A stretch of 64,000 bases of DNA from Candidatus Brocadia pituitae. GTDB lineage: Bacteria > Planctomycetota > Brocadiia > Brocadiales > Brocadiaceae. Below are positions 16,596-25,467 of the stretch, piece after piece. The DNA lies in the NCBI GenBank assembly GCA_017347445.1, contig AP021856.1, positions 1,000,613 to 1,064,612 on the forward strand, given 5' to 3'. Under the pieces are notes generated by a model. The model saw nothing but the letters and a program-made list of their open reading frames with translations. It did not search any database and was not told where the DNA came from. The position numbers and the translations under genes were made by a program. Position 1 is the stretch's first letter; every line of letters begins with the position of its first letter.

Positions 16596-19535
16596 TTAGC
16601 GTGCATTCAGGGTCAGCGGCATTCTGATCTCTCCGTTCGATGCCGTCGCTTTTATATCAGCGTCAAGGAGGAAGATACGAGGTTCTCCTATGCTGCCAAG
16701 ATGTATCATATAATCCTTAACCGATGCAGCCCTCTCATGCGCAAGGATGCGTAAATCATCATCGGAAATGGGATAATTTTCGACCAGCCGCCTTCTGGAT
16801 GCTTCTGCTACAGCAGTCTTATATACGTCACGAGGCAGCTTCGCTCCCTTTTCATCGGTTGGCGATACCAGATCACGGGGGTCTTCCTTTTTAAAGGTCT
16901 CGCGGTAGAGCTTGAGCAGCCGTTTTTGTTCATCTTCGGTAAGAGTACCTTCTGAAGGAGTAGTCGCTTGCACGCGAACGCGCGCCATGACAGCCCGCTC
17001 TGCAAGGGCAAGACGATCAGCAACCTCCACAGCCGTGCCTCGCAAATCAAGCGTGAGTTGCGGTCTATTGCCGAGCGCTTTGGCTAGTTTGGCAAGCTTT
17101 TCTTGTTGCTCCTGACTTAGCGAACTGGAGCCGGGTGCAAAACTTATAAATCCCAGTTCTTCGCCTTCACCTCCCACCAGGGCGCCAAGCATCTTGAACG
17201 GCGCCGTTGCCGCCTTCACAATAAGACCAACGAACGCTTTCAGAATCAATGGGGCAAGGCTAAACTCAGGATCATTTAAATCGCCACGTACCGGCAGATT
17301 GATATCGATTACACCGCGGGAATCCTTGAGTATTGCGATTGCAAGACGGACGGGCAATTTGGTGGCGTCAGGGCCTTCTACCCTTTCCCCAAGGGTAAAC
17401 TGATCCATAACGACATGGTTTTCACCGATGAGAATTTTCTCAGAAAGCTTATAATGTAATTCAAGCGTAAGCTTTCCCTTTTCTATTTTGTACCCGGCAA
17501 ACCTCCCTGAATACGGAGAAAATGTAGTAAGATCAATTCCCTGGAAATTCATGACAATATCAGTAAACGCCTGGTCGCTGAGCGGGTTGATCTTTCCCTG
17601 AATGAAAACCGGTGCGTATTTATCGACCTGGCCCTTCAAATCGATATCAGCACGTGCAAGCTGTTCGGAAGAAAGCCCTTTAACCGTACCGTTCAGATTT
17701 TGGATGCCCGTAGCAAACCTGGGGGTAAGGGAGAGATCGGCAAAATTCATCGAACTGTCTATCACGCTCACCTGGTCAATCCGGATGGGCAACTGCGTAC
17801 CGCCCGTTTGCTGACTGCCCTGGTTCACCGGCGCCTGATCGTCTTTCACCAGGATCTGTTGTATGTTCGTAGTACGATCAGGTCCTACGATGATACGGGT
17901 ATAGAGACCACGGGCAACAATTTCTTTCATCGACAGCAAGTCAGGGTTGTTCTGGTATTTTACCTCTTCAAAATTAAGACGTTCGCATCGAAGAATATCC
18001 TCTTCGAGTACCGGATCCGTAACGCGAGCCGACTCAATTGCAATATTACCCAGGAAGCCAATGCCGGACGATCCAGCGGATGGTGAGTAGCTAACGTGGC
18101 CATCCATCGACACCGCTCCATCCTCGATTACAAGCTTGGCGAACTGGTTAACATAGGGTTGAAAAGGCCGGAGCGCCACTTTGGAGAGTTGCATGTCTAA
18201 CTCAGACGCAAGAGAGTCGAATGCTACCTTCCCGGCAACGCGAATTGTTCCTGTCTGATTTAAACCTGCCTGCAATTCAATATGCGCCGAGCCAGGCGCA
18301 CCGATCTGAACATCTTCAAGCTTCATGTTAAGCGGTGATACCTCAAGGTGCGCGGTAGGTTTTGTGCTACGGTCTTCCATATGGAATGCGTAATCTGCTA
18401 TCTCAATCGTACCGATCGCGACGTGCCAGATATTTGATTTTTCTTGCTTCTGAGATTGTACCTCCCCAGAGCCTTCGATCGATTTTGGCTGGAACATCGT
18501 CAGCAGGCTAATACTCCCATCCGCATTCCTTCTGCCGCTGATTTTCGATGAATTGCTCTGAATGCGGGCAACGGTTAATTGTCTCTTTTCGTAATCAATG
18601 TCTGCACCACTCATAGTAAGAGACGGCAGGCTAATAACTTCTTCCTTATCGTCCTTCTGCACAACTGTAAGGGACCGAACGTTTATATTTCCATTTTGCA
18701 CCAGCATGCGCGGCTTTTCACCGGTGCCGTCGAATTCGTAATTTCCGCTTATATCCAATTCACCACCCGCTATCTCGAAATTAAGCTGCTCCTGCAGATA
18801 TGACCACAACAGGCCTCTTAGTTTAATTCCGGAAAGTTCCAGACTGCCTTTTGAGTACCGTGGAGACATACTGATATTGCCACGATATTTCAGCGCTTCA
18901 CCCTGGTCTGTGGTAGCTTCGAACTCATACAGGCCTTCGCGATTGGGTTGGGTCGTAAAATTCTTCAGTGAAAAGCTCACGGCATTTATCTGCGCCTTCA
19001 AAGGAGTTGTCCGGCTATGATCCTCAAAAATGGTTTGTCCACGGTCGACGATAAGCTGTTGAATGAGAAGTGGAACCATGGTTCCTTGTTGCCTCGTGCT
19101 TTTTTCTTTGTTAACTGCCAGAAGATCCTGGAAATTGAACGTTTTATCCTTCAGTATTTTGATGCACACATAGGGAGCCGTGAGGTAAAGCTGAGCAAAG
19201 GTGTATGTCCGGCGAAACAGAGAACTTACCTGGAAATTGACGTAGAGCTCATCAAAACCAATGAACCGGTTGCCATCCCGTTCCTGCATCTCAAACTTTT
19301 GCATGGTAGTTGACAATGCAAATGGATTCACCTGCAGCTCGCCGAGTTCTACATGTCGCCCCGTACGATCTGCAATTGCTTTTACCAACCGGGACTTAAT
19401 CAGCGGAGGCAATAGCAAAAAACCGATACCCGCATAAAGGGCAACCAAAATACAGCCGATGGCCATTAAACGAGCCGGCCATGACCACGAAGCATAGGTG
19501 CGACCGATACGAAAGAAAGACTTAACGTGAGACAC
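16596..19535 (-). CDS. DUF748/AsmA-like envelope protein
   Basis: The GTG start (19535) follows AAGGAG at eight bases. At 979 residues the protein has one N-terminal membrane helix (about 21-45) and a very long periplasmic part of repeated amphipathic strands, as in the AsmA/TamB/DUF748 group. Motifs such as DVQIGAPGSAHIEL, and a C-terminal segment resembling an OmpA-like end (LTLDLRGTAVEVADRLALA), match large DUF748 proteins. Such proteins are thought to span the periplasm and help lipid or envelope transport. It is transcribed alone. Confidence 0.8.
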   Translation of the reverse strand: MSHVKSFFRIGRTYASWSWPARLMAIGCILVALYAGIGFLLLPPLIKSRLVKAIADRTGRHVELGELQVNPFALSTTMQKFEMQERDGNRFIGFDELYVNFQVSSLFRRTYTFAQLYLTAPYVCIKILKDKTFNFQDLLAVNKEKSTRQQGTMVPLLIQQLIVDRGQTIFEDHSRTTPLKAQINAVSFSLKNFTTQPNREGLYEFEATTDQGEALKYRGNISMSPRYSKGSLELSGIKLRGLLWSYLQEQLNFEIAGGELDISGNYEFDGTGEKPRMLVQNGNINVRSLTVVQKDDKEEVISLPSLTMSGADIDYEKRQLTVARIQSNSSKISGRRNADGSISLLTMFQPKSIEGSGEVQSQKQEKSNIWHVAIGTIEIADYAFHMEDRSTKPTAHLEVSPLNMKLEDVQIGAPGSAHIELQAGLNQTGTIRVAGKVAFDSLASELDMQLSKVALRPFQPYVNQFAKLVIEDGAVSMDGHVSYSPSAGSSGIGFLGNIAIESARVTDPVLEEDILRCERLNFEEVKYQNNPDLLSMKEIVARGLYTRIIVGPDRTTNIQQILVKDDQAPVNQGSQQTGGTQLPIRIDQVSVIDSSMNFADLSLTPRFATGIQNLNGTVKGLSSEQLARADIDLKGQVDKYAPVFIQGKINPLSDQAFTDIVMNFQGIDLTTFSPYSGRFAGYKIEKGKLTLELHYKLSEKILIGENHVVMDQFTLGERVEGPDATKLPVRLAIAILKDSRGVIDINLPVRGDLNDPEFSLAPLILKAFVGLIVKAATAPFKMLGALVGGEGEELGFISFAPGSSSLSQEQQEKLAKLAKALGNRPQLTLDLRGTAVEVADRLALAERAVMARVRVQATTPSEGTLTEDEQKRLLKLYRETFKKEDPRDLVSPTDEKGAKLPRDVYKTAVAEASRRRLVENYPISDDDLRILAHERAASVKDYMIHLGSIGEPRIFLLDADIKATASNGEIRMPLTLNAR

Positions 19536-19970
19536 GATTTTTCTCCTTATGCATTCTGTAACTAATTCATATTACTTTTTTTCATTTATATATCAACAAA
19601 ATTTTAGTAACTATTCAGCGAAAATATTTTGTATCAGTTGCGTATTGTAAAAATGACATCTGTTTTGCCTTGCGAAATACGGTGGGGATGTTACCTTTTA
19701 TGCCCGAAGGGCAGGCAGGGTATAGCAGGGGGTGAAGCCCTCTGCACATGGATAAAGTTGTGTCAGCCCTGAAAGGGCGAAAAGAATTTGTTTGGCGGGC
19801 ACATATAGATATTTAGCAAGTCGTCTTGTGTTGAGCACAAAAAAAATAGAGCGCCCTTGCCTCCTCAATACCATGCGGGAAGGTTTTTTCACAGAGTTCT
19901 TTCGCCCCTTTGAGGCTTGTTGTTTTTGTGTAAAAAATGAAAAAACATTCTTTTTCGATTTGTTAGGGTT
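19536..19970. other. Gene-free stretch
   Basis: No coding region supported. It contains a short GCCCGAAGGGCAGGCAGGG hairpin segment near 19700 and the GAAAGGGCGAAAG motif near 19770. After it begins the repeat-TA island. Confidence 0.5.
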
Positions 19971-20364
19971 AGGATACATAGCTTGATAAGATTGACATTC
20001 GTTGGGAACCGTGCGCGGGAAAAACTAAACCTATGTTTGATGAAGAACCGTTCAAGATATGTGTGGTAAATTAAGGCGTTGGTTTTTACGCCGTATCTAC
20101 CTTCAATATTATGATATGGTGGATTCGCTTCGCCGCTAAAATTTTTCCGATCTGTTTCCAAAAATTTCCAGAAATGAAATATGGTCATCATCAGTAAAAA
20201 TGCTCTTTGCTCATTTCCCCGTGATAAGGCTTGTCCTCGCGAAAACTGTGATGTAATTTTGTGCCCCTTCAAATTCTATACTCCATTATCTTAGCAGGCA
20301 GACGAGATGGCAGAAAGAGCGAATCTTGTCAACAATATAATCACAAATCAAGATGTGTCCCCAA
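19971..20364 (+). repeat. TA-island repeat, copy A
   Basis: About 394 bp running from AGGATACATAGCTTGATAAG to GATGTGTCCCCAA. Inside are a hairpin (GTAAATTAAGGCG/CGCCGTATCTACC) and a second one (GACGAGAT/ATCTTGTC). Four related copies follow in the same orientation at 21415, 22386, 23790 and 25104. Confidence 0.85.
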
Positions 20365-20437
20365 TTATTGTGCAGCGTCTATTATAAACAGACCATATTC
20401 TGGTTGAAATAAGACCTTTTTTAATTAGTAGAAGTGG

Positions 20438-20755
20438 TCAGGCGTGTATAAAAGCAGGCAATCTTTTTATCTTTTGTATCTCCTTCGCAGTTGATGAGTG
20501 AGTTACGTGATAGAGATCCCATGCCAACTGCAAATTAAGCCAAAACTGTGCGTCCATGCCAAAAAGTTTCTCCAGACGAAGCGCAGTGTCAGGGGTAACC
20601 CCCCTTTTTTTATTAATCAGTTCATTAACACGCGGATATGAAACCCCAAGCTTTTCTGCCAGCTCGCTCTGCGTCATATTCAGAGGTTTGAGAAATTCCT
20701 CCAATAACATTTCCCCAGGATGCGTGGGTGGCCCATTTTTTGGTATACGAACCAT
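20438..20755 (-). CDS. higA: HigA-type antitoxin
   Basis: The 105-residue protein contains a helix-turn-helix of the HigA/XRE class: HPGEMLLEEFLKPLNMTQSE, then AEKLGVSYPRVNELI and DTALRLEKLFG. It neutralises the neighbouring toxin and represses the pair. It follows the toxin gene by 17 bases, the usual toxin-first order of higBA. A palindromic operator overlaps the promoter upstream of the toxin. Confidence 0.93.
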   Translation of the reverse strand: MVRIPKNGPPTHPGEMLLEEFLKPLNMTQSELAEKLGVSYPRVNELINKKRGVTPDTALRLEKLFGMDAQFWLNLQLAWDLYHVTHSSTAKEIQKIKRLPAFIHA

Positions 20756-20772
20756 ATCTTTCTCCTTATTAT

Positions 20773-21066
20773 TTAGTGGTAATCTGTAATTTCGACGTTA
20801 TCTACACCATCATCAGTCCACACAAAACAAACTCGGAACTGATCGTTAATCCGGATACTGTGCTGTCCCTTTCGATCATCCTTAAGGACTTCCAGCATGT
20901 TTCCCGGTGGAATTTTCAGCGAAGCTAAAGAAACAACTCCATTCAGTTGATCGAGCTTTCGTTGTGCCGCTCGCCAGATTTGCTGCGGACAGGTCTTGCG
21001 CGCCTCTCCGGTGTTTTTCCTATCAAAAATATCCTCTGTTCCCTTATCACGGAATGATTTTATCAC
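20773..21066 (-). CDS. higB: HigB-type mRNA interferase toxin
   Basis: Ninety-seven residues opening MIKSFRDKGTEDIFDRKN, with PPGNMLEVLKDDRKGQHSI and RINDQFRVCFVW, the RelE-fold core of HigB. These toxins cut mRNA on the ribosome. It is full length and followed by higA, so the pair looks functional. Confidence 0.93.
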   Translation of the reverse strand: MIKSFRDKGTEDIFDRKNTGEARKTCPQQIWRAAQRKLDQLNGVVSLASLKIPPGNMLEVLKDDRKGQHSIRINDQFRVCFVWTDDGVDNVEITDYH

Positions 21067-21105
21067 CAGAATTACTCTCTTTTTGCATTACCCATACATC
21101 AGTAT

Positions 21106-21147
21106 TATAACGGATACCGTTATATATAGTAAAATATATTTTTGCAA
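21106..21147 (-). promoter_or_regulatory. higBA promoter with HigA operator
   Basis: Minus strand: TTGCAA (21147-21142), 17-base spacer, TATAAC (21124-21119). A perfect inverted repeat TATAACGG-N3-CCGTTATA at 21106-21124 covers the -10 box and is the likely HigA binding site. Confidence 0.75.
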
Positions 21148-21327
21148 GTCTGGATACATACCGGAAAAATTGATAAATACTATTCTAAAATTCTGCATAA
21201 AGCATTTGATGCAAGGCAGGAGAGTGCTTATAAAGAATTTGTTGAATTATCTACTAAAGACGCTGCTGAGGCAGTAAAACTTGCAAGGGAATTTGTTGAA
21301 TGTATCAAAGAAATTATACGTATATAA
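21142..21327 (+). pseudogene. C-terminal remnant of a HEPN-type protein
   Basis: The 61-residue frame reads KILHKAFDARQESAYKEFVE and EAVKLAREFVECIKEIIR. This resembles the last two helices of small HEPN-domain TA proteins (DARQ..DY.EFVE..EEA pattern). The N-terminal two thirds and the RxxxxH catalytic motif are absent and there is no ribosome site. It lies between higBA and repeat copy B, and is best read as debris of a further TA module. Confidence 0.5.
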
Positions 21328-21414
21328 CCGCCTGTATTTATTGCTTTAATATTTCAGAATTGTTTTCAACGATGTTAATTTGAAAAATGAAATATGAAGG
21401 TGCGACCCTACTCT

Positions 21415-21680
21415 CAATTTATGATGTGGTGGATTCGCTTCGCCGCTCAAACCTTTCCGACATGTTTCCTAAAATCTCCAGAAATAAAATGCGGTCATCA
21501 TTATCAGTAAAAATGTCCTTTGCTCATTTTCCCCGCGATAAGGCTTGTCCTCGTGAAAACAGGGATGTGATTGTATACCCCTTCAAATTCTATGCTCCAT
21601 TATCTTAACATGGCAGACAAGATGGCAAAAAGGGCAAATCTTGTCAATAATATGATCACTGATCAAGATGCGGCCCCAAG
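21415..21680 (+). repeat. TA-island repeat, copy B (5'-truncated)
   Basis: Starts at the GTGGTGGATTCGCTTCGCCG part and runs to CGGCCCCAAG. It lacks the AGGATACATAGC start and the first hairpin. Confidence 0.85.
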
Positions 21681-21706
21681 TAATTTATTCTCTGTGTCTT
21701 AGAAAA

Positions 21707-21967
21707 CTAATCCATAGTTGAAATTTCTCGTTTGATTTCATCAAGGGATAACTTCTTTCCCAATTTAAAATCTTTTCTGGATGTTTCTATAATTTCCATA
21801 AATTCTGGACTCGTACTCAGTGACAACGATTCCATATCAACATTTTTCAAAGATACTATTGCAGCGATTGGTTTATCATTAGAGGTTATCACGAGTATTT
21901 CGTTATCCAATTCTTTTGTATAATCAGATAATGATTTTGATGCCTTTGTTATTTCAATAGTCTTCAT
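21707..21967 (-). CDS. Phd/YefM-type antitoxin
   Basis: Eighty-six residues with the Phd/YefM N-terminal pattern (MKTIEITKASKSLSDYTKEL, then ILVITSNDKPIAAIVSLKN) for DNA binding and dimer formation. A charged C-terminal tail follows for toxin wrapping. Its ATG overlaps the toxin stop by four bases, giving coupled translation. Unlike most phd modules the toxin comes first here. Confidence 0.88.
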   Translation of the reverse strand: MKTIEITKASKSLSDYTKELDNEILVITSNDKPIAAIVSLKNVDMESLSLSTSPEFMEIIETSRKDFKLGKKLSLDEIKREISTMD

Positions 21968-22251
21968 AATTTCACGGCCTTTCCTGATATATATAACGTA
22001 TTTCCTTCTTTGTACCCCCTAACAACGTTTGATTCTTCGGACGCTATTTCGTAAAAAACACGAAGATTATCTATACGTAATTCCCATGGCGCAATTGGAT
22101 TGGGTCTAAGGGGTTTTCTATTCCGTGTTTCCTCAAGTGGTTCGTTAATAAGTTGTTTTTCAACAGAGTCAATGATAATAGCACGTTGATGAGCGGTTAA
22201 ACTCTTCAACTGTTCTTTAACAGAATCTGCAAATTCGAGTGTATAAGCCAT
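21964..22251 (-). CDS. RelE-family toxin
   Basis: Ninety-five residues beginning MAYTLEFADSVKEQLKSL, with PIAPWELRIDNLRVFYEI and the terminal strand GNTLYISGKAVKL, a RelE/ParE fold. Functional residues in the R-I-D-N-L-R-V-F-Y segment are kept, so it should be an active ribosome-dependent RNase. An inverted repeat ACTATAC/GTATAGT (22262-22268 and 22304-22310) just upstream may be its operator. Confidence 0.88.
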   Translation of the reverse strand: MAYTLEFADSVKEQLKSLTAHQRAIIIDSVEKQLINEPLEETRNRKPLRPNPIAPWELRIDNLRVFYEIASEESNVVRGYKEGNTLYISGKAVKL

Positions 22252-22385
22252 TTTTGCTGATACTATACTTCATGAGGCTTAACGATTCAGGAGTTCGTAA
22301 AGGGTATAGTTTACATTTCCTGCCAATTTGGCCCTATGTAAAGCTAACAGAAATAGAAGACAATGTCAACAAAGTGTCCCTGCAT

Positions 22386-22885
22386 TGAAAATGTCTGTGC
22401 AACTCCAAATACACACGAAATGAGCAAATATTTACAAATTAAGCATTAAAGCCAAGGAAATAAAGCCCATCCGATCCATGCATCAATAGGATACATAGCT
22501 TGATAAGATGGACATTCGTTGGGAGCCGTGCGCGGGAAAAACTAAGCCTATGTTTGATGAAGAACAGTTCAAGATATGTGTGGTGGATTAAGGCGTCGGT
22601 TTTTACGCCGTATCCACCTTCAATATTATGATATGGTGGATTCGCTTCGCTGCTCAAATCTTTCCGACATGTTTCCCAAAATCTTTAGAGACGAAATACG
22701 GCCATCATTATTAGTAAAAATGTCCTTAGCTCATTTGTTCGTGATAAGGCTTGTCCTCGTGAAAACGGGGATGTGATTGTTACCCCTTCAAATTCTAGGC
22801 TCCATTGCCTTAACATGACAGACAAGATGGCAAAAAGGGCAAATCTTGTCAATAATATAATCACTGATCAAGATGTGGCCCCAAG
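22386..22885 (+). repeat. TA-island repeat, copy C (5'-extended)
   Basis: It shares with copy D an extra 5' part (AAAATGTCTGTGCA, then AAAGCCAAGGAAATAAAGCC), followed by the common body ending GTGGCCCCAAG. A minus-strand frame through it is not a gene; it recurs only because the repeat does. Confidence 0.85.
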
Positions 22886-22948
22886 TACTCCCCAAGTACT
22901 CCCCTCCCAAAGATGTGGCTCCAAGTACTTTCAGTTGACATTGCTGGT

Positions 22949-23013
22949 CATTGCGAGCGACAGCGAAGCAATCCCACTATTAAGATTGCTTCGGGCTAGC
23001 GCTCTCGCAATGG
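22949..23013. repeat. CATTGCGAGCGACAGCGAAG hairpin repeat
   Basis: Inverted arms CATTGCGAGCG and CTCTCGCAATG around AGCAATC/GATTGCT. A relative with a different middle lies near 13350-13430. Confidence 0.55.
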
Positions 23014-23058
23014 CAACTTTCCTTATGCGCTTACTATAATATTTTATAGGAACACTTT

Positions 23059-23334
23059 TTAAAAAAATTCATCGTGTTTACCACAGCGCAAGAGGGTAAA
23101 GATATTGTTCTCAATTAAAAATAAGAATCGATAATTTTTAGTAATTCTTCCTTCAAAGACGTTGCTGAATCCTTTTATAACTTCTCCCTTGGTCTTTTTG
23201 ATATGTAACGAAGGGTGAAAGGGATGAAAAGGATTCGTTGCCACCAATATTAAAACCTTTTCAGTTCTTCGTTTTATATCAGTCGGTAGTGCTTCAAAAT
23301 CCTTTAAAAAGGATGCGGTTCTTATAATTTGCAT
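23059..23334 (-). CDS. RelE/YafQ-like toxin
   Basis: Ninety-one residues (MQIIRTASFLKDFEALPTDI) with HPSLHIKKTKG, VFEGRITKNYRFLF and the C-terminal CGKHDEFF, all typical of the mRNA-interferase RelE family with the final HDxxF. Its start overlaps the upstream antitoxin gene by 13 bases, so it is translated from the same message. It appears intact. Confidence 0.88.
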   Translation of the reverse strand: MQIIRTASFLKDFEALPTDIKRRTEKVLILVATNPFHPFHPSLHIKKTKGEVIKGFSNVFEGRITKNYRFLFLIENNIFTLLRCGKHDEFF

Positions 23335-23609
23335 GAATTTAGGTCTTTGATAAGGTCTTCAACATTATTAAATTTTTTTGTCGCACCTTTTTTGATGTCT
23401 TCCAAGGCCTCCCTTACCTTTTTCTTCCCCTGTTTTGAAAGCTTAAACTCTGATTCTGGAATTTTATCAATTAAGATTTTAGGTTTTAGCACCATTTGAT
23501 TTTCCTTTATCTCCGCCTCTAAAATGTCTCCCTCTTTCACTCCTAACGCATCTCTAAATTCTTTAGGAAGTGTTATCTGTCCGTTTCTTATAACCTTGAT
23601 AACAGGCAT
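23322..23609 (-). CDS. AbrB/MazE-type antitoxin
   Basis: Ninety-five residues with an N-terminal swapped-hairpin AbrB domain (VIRNGQITLPKEFRDALGVK, then EGDILEAEIKENQMVLKP). A charged C-terminal part (KKGATKKFNNVEDLIKDLN) should bind the toxin. It precedes the RelE-like toxin. A TTGACA-N16-TATACT promoter with an inverted repeat lies directly upstream. Confidence 0.9.
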   Translation of the reverse strand: MPVIKVIRNGQITLPKEFRDALGVKEGDILEAEIKENQMVLKPKILIDKIPESEFKLSKQGKKKVREALEDIKKGATKKFNNVEDLIKDLNSCKL

Positions 23610-23642
23610 GCCAAATGCTCCTTTAGTAAGTATTTTTATATG

Positions 23643-23699
23643 TATTTACGCTATTACGTAATTATGTAAATAGTATAAATGATTGAAATATTTTGTCAA
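23643..23699 (-). promoter_or_regulatory. Promoter and operator of the AbrB/RelE module
   Basis: Minus strand: TTGACA at 23699-23694, 16-base spacer, TATACT at 23677-23672. An inverted repeat TATTTAC/GTAAATA at 23643-23672, with ATTACGTAAT nested at its centre, follows the -10 box and fits antitoxin autorepression. Confidence 0.75.
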
Positions 23700-23789
23700 T
23701 CATTTTAACCCGAAAATTTTAAACACATAAAATGTTGTAGTAATCTGCCACCTAAGTTCAGAAGGTAACAGCAAGGAAAAACTAAGTCA

Positions 23790-24274
23790 AAAAATGTCTG
23801 TGCATTTCCAAATACACACAAAATGAGCAAATAGTTACAAATCAAGCATCAAAGCCAAGGAAATAAAGCCCATCCGATCCATGCATCAATAGGATACATA
23901 GCTTGATAAGATGGACATTCGTTAGAAGCCGTATGCGGGAAAAACTAAACCCAGTTCAAGATATGAGGGTGGATTAAGGCGTTGGTTTTTACTCCATATC
24001 CACCTTCAATGTGAGATGATATGGTGGATTCGCTTTGCTACTAAAATCTTTCCAACATATTTCCCAAAATCTCCAGAAACGAAATACGGCCACGTTGTCA
24101 GCAAAAATATTTCTTCGTTCATTTCCTCGTGATAAGGCTTGTCCTCGTAAAAACGGGGATGTGATTATATACCCTTCAAATTCTATGCTGCCATTGATTT
24201 AACATGGCAGACAAGATGGCAAAAAAGGCAAATCTTGTCAACAATATAATCACAAATCAAGATGTGGCCCCAAG
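23790..24274 (+). repeat. TA-island repeat, copy D (5'-extended)
   Basis: Long form with the same extra 5' part as copy C. The first hairpin is altered (GGTGGATTAAGGCG/CATATCCACC) and the end is GATGTGGCCCCAAG. Confidence 0.85.
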
Positions 24275-24368
24275 CACACCTTATCCAGTGTATCCTGTCG
24301 ATCCTGTTAATCCTGTTTAACAAGGATTACGGCAACGATCAAATAACACAAAAAGCACAAATATTTTA

Positions 24369-24404
24369 TTGCAATTAATCCCCTATTATCTTATAAAGAA
24401 TAAG
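24369..24404 (+). promoter_or_regulatory. mazEF promoter
   Basis: TTGCAA at 24369-24374, 17-base spacer, TATAAA at 24392-24397. The -10 box lies within CTTAT-N5-ATAAG (24390-24404), a possible MazE operator. Confidence 0.65.
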
Positions 24405-24422
24405 ATTGAAAGGAGGTTAAAC

Positions 24423-24698
24423 ATGCCATCTGCGAGGTTCTTACGGAAAGCAAAACTGACAGTAACAATCAGTGGTGATGTGGTTAATGAAATAGACGAA
24501 ATTGCAAAGGAAAAAGGGACCCCAAGGAGCCAGGTTATGGAAGAAATGTTACGTGATTGGCTGCTGCAATCCAAAAAGAAAATGATAGAAAAAGATATTG
24601 AAACTTATTATCTATCTCTCACAGAAAAAGAGAATAAAGAAGACAAAGAATGGACTGAGATAGTGGCAGATAGTGCAAAAAGGACATGGGATGACTGA
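24423..24698 (+). CDS. MazE-type antitoxin (ribbon-helix-helix)
   Basis: Begins MPSARFLRKAKLTVTISGDV five bases after AAAGGAGGT. The 91-residue protein has a ribbon-helix-helix DNA-binding part (TVTISGDVVNEIDEIAKEKG, SQVMEEMLRDWL) and a charged tail ending in Asp-Asp. It overlaps the mazF start by eight bases. Confidence 0.88.
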   Translation: MPSARFLRKAKLTVTISGDVVNEIDEIAKEKGTPRSQVMEEMLRDWLLQSKKKMIEKDIETYYLSLTEKENKEDKEWTEIVADSAKRTWDD

Positions 24699-25035
24699 TT
24701 ATCCTAAAAGAGGAGAGATATATTTAGTTAATTTGCCATCAAAGCCAAAGGATGTTAAGAATCGTCCTGCCCTGGTGGTTTCTTTAGATATTCGGAATAA
24801 GTTTGCTAATGATATAATTGTTATTCCTTTGTCTACAAACTTAAGACCCTCTCCTACCCATGTTTTACTTCAAGAGGGCGAAGGTGGTTTATCAAAGGCA
24901 TCTATGGCTAAATGTGAACAGGTAACAACCATAGATAAATCCTTACTTATAAGGGGTCCTTTTTCAGGCAGGGTAAGCAGCAAAAAGATGCATGAAATAG
25001 AAAAAGCGATTATGATATCCATTGGAATAATATAA
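24691..25035 (+). CDS. mazF: MazF-family endoribonuclease toxin
   Basis: From MTDYPKRGEIYLVNLP the protein has 114 residues and shows the MazF N-terminal pattern RGEIYLV...KNRPALVVS, IIVIPLSTN and AKCEQVTTID. All core motifs, including the active-site Arg of the RPALV loop, are present. It cuts single-stranded RNA at a short specific sequence. This is the only TA module of the island on the plus strand. Confidence 0.92.
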   Translation: MTDYPKRGEIYLVNLPSKPKDVKNRPALVVSLDIRNKFANDIIVIPLSTNLRPSPTHVLLQEGEGGLSKASMAKCEQVTTIDKSLLIRGPFSGRVSSKKMHEIEKAIMISIGII

Positions 25036-25103
25036 ACTTTAAGTGATTTTTTTCCCCTCATTCTCAAGGTGGGGACTTCGTCGTGATCTCAGTCGAACGA
25101 TAT

Positions 25104-25408
25104 AAGGGTGGATTAAGGCGTTGGTTTTTACACCGTATCCACCTTCAATATTATGATAGGTTGATTCGCTTTGCTACTAAAATCTTTCCAACATATTTCC
25201 CAAAATCTCCAGAAACGAAATACGGCCATCGTTGTCAGCAAAAATATTCCTTCGCTCATTTCTTCGTGATAAGGCTTGTCCTCGTGAAAGCTGGGATCTG
25301 ATATATACCCTTTAAATTCTATGCTTCATTGATTTAAATGGCAGACAAGATGGCAAAAAGGGCAAATCTTGTCAACACTATAATCACAAATCAAGATGCG
25401 GCCCCAAG
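25104..25408 (+). repeat. TA-island repeat, copy E
   Basis: Starts at the GGGTGGATTAAGGCG hairpin and ends CGGCCCCAAG. It closes the island downstream of mazF. Confidence 0.85.
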
Positions 25409-25467
25409 TACAAATCCACTCTACTAACACACATTTCTTACTACTTTTCTTTTTCCAAAAACACTCA

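Noticed and set aside
19889-20272. Minus-strand frame through repeat copy A, similar to one in copy C (22439-22657)
   Set aside because: The similarity comes from the shared repeat DNA. The frames differ in length, lack ribosome sites and do not persist in copies B, D and E.
19971-25408. Integron with attC sites and TA cassettes
   Set aside because: The repeats are far longer than attC sites, no integrase gene is seen, no attC-like core (GTTRRRY) was found at fixed ends, and each gene has its own promoter. Kept only as a cassette-like island.
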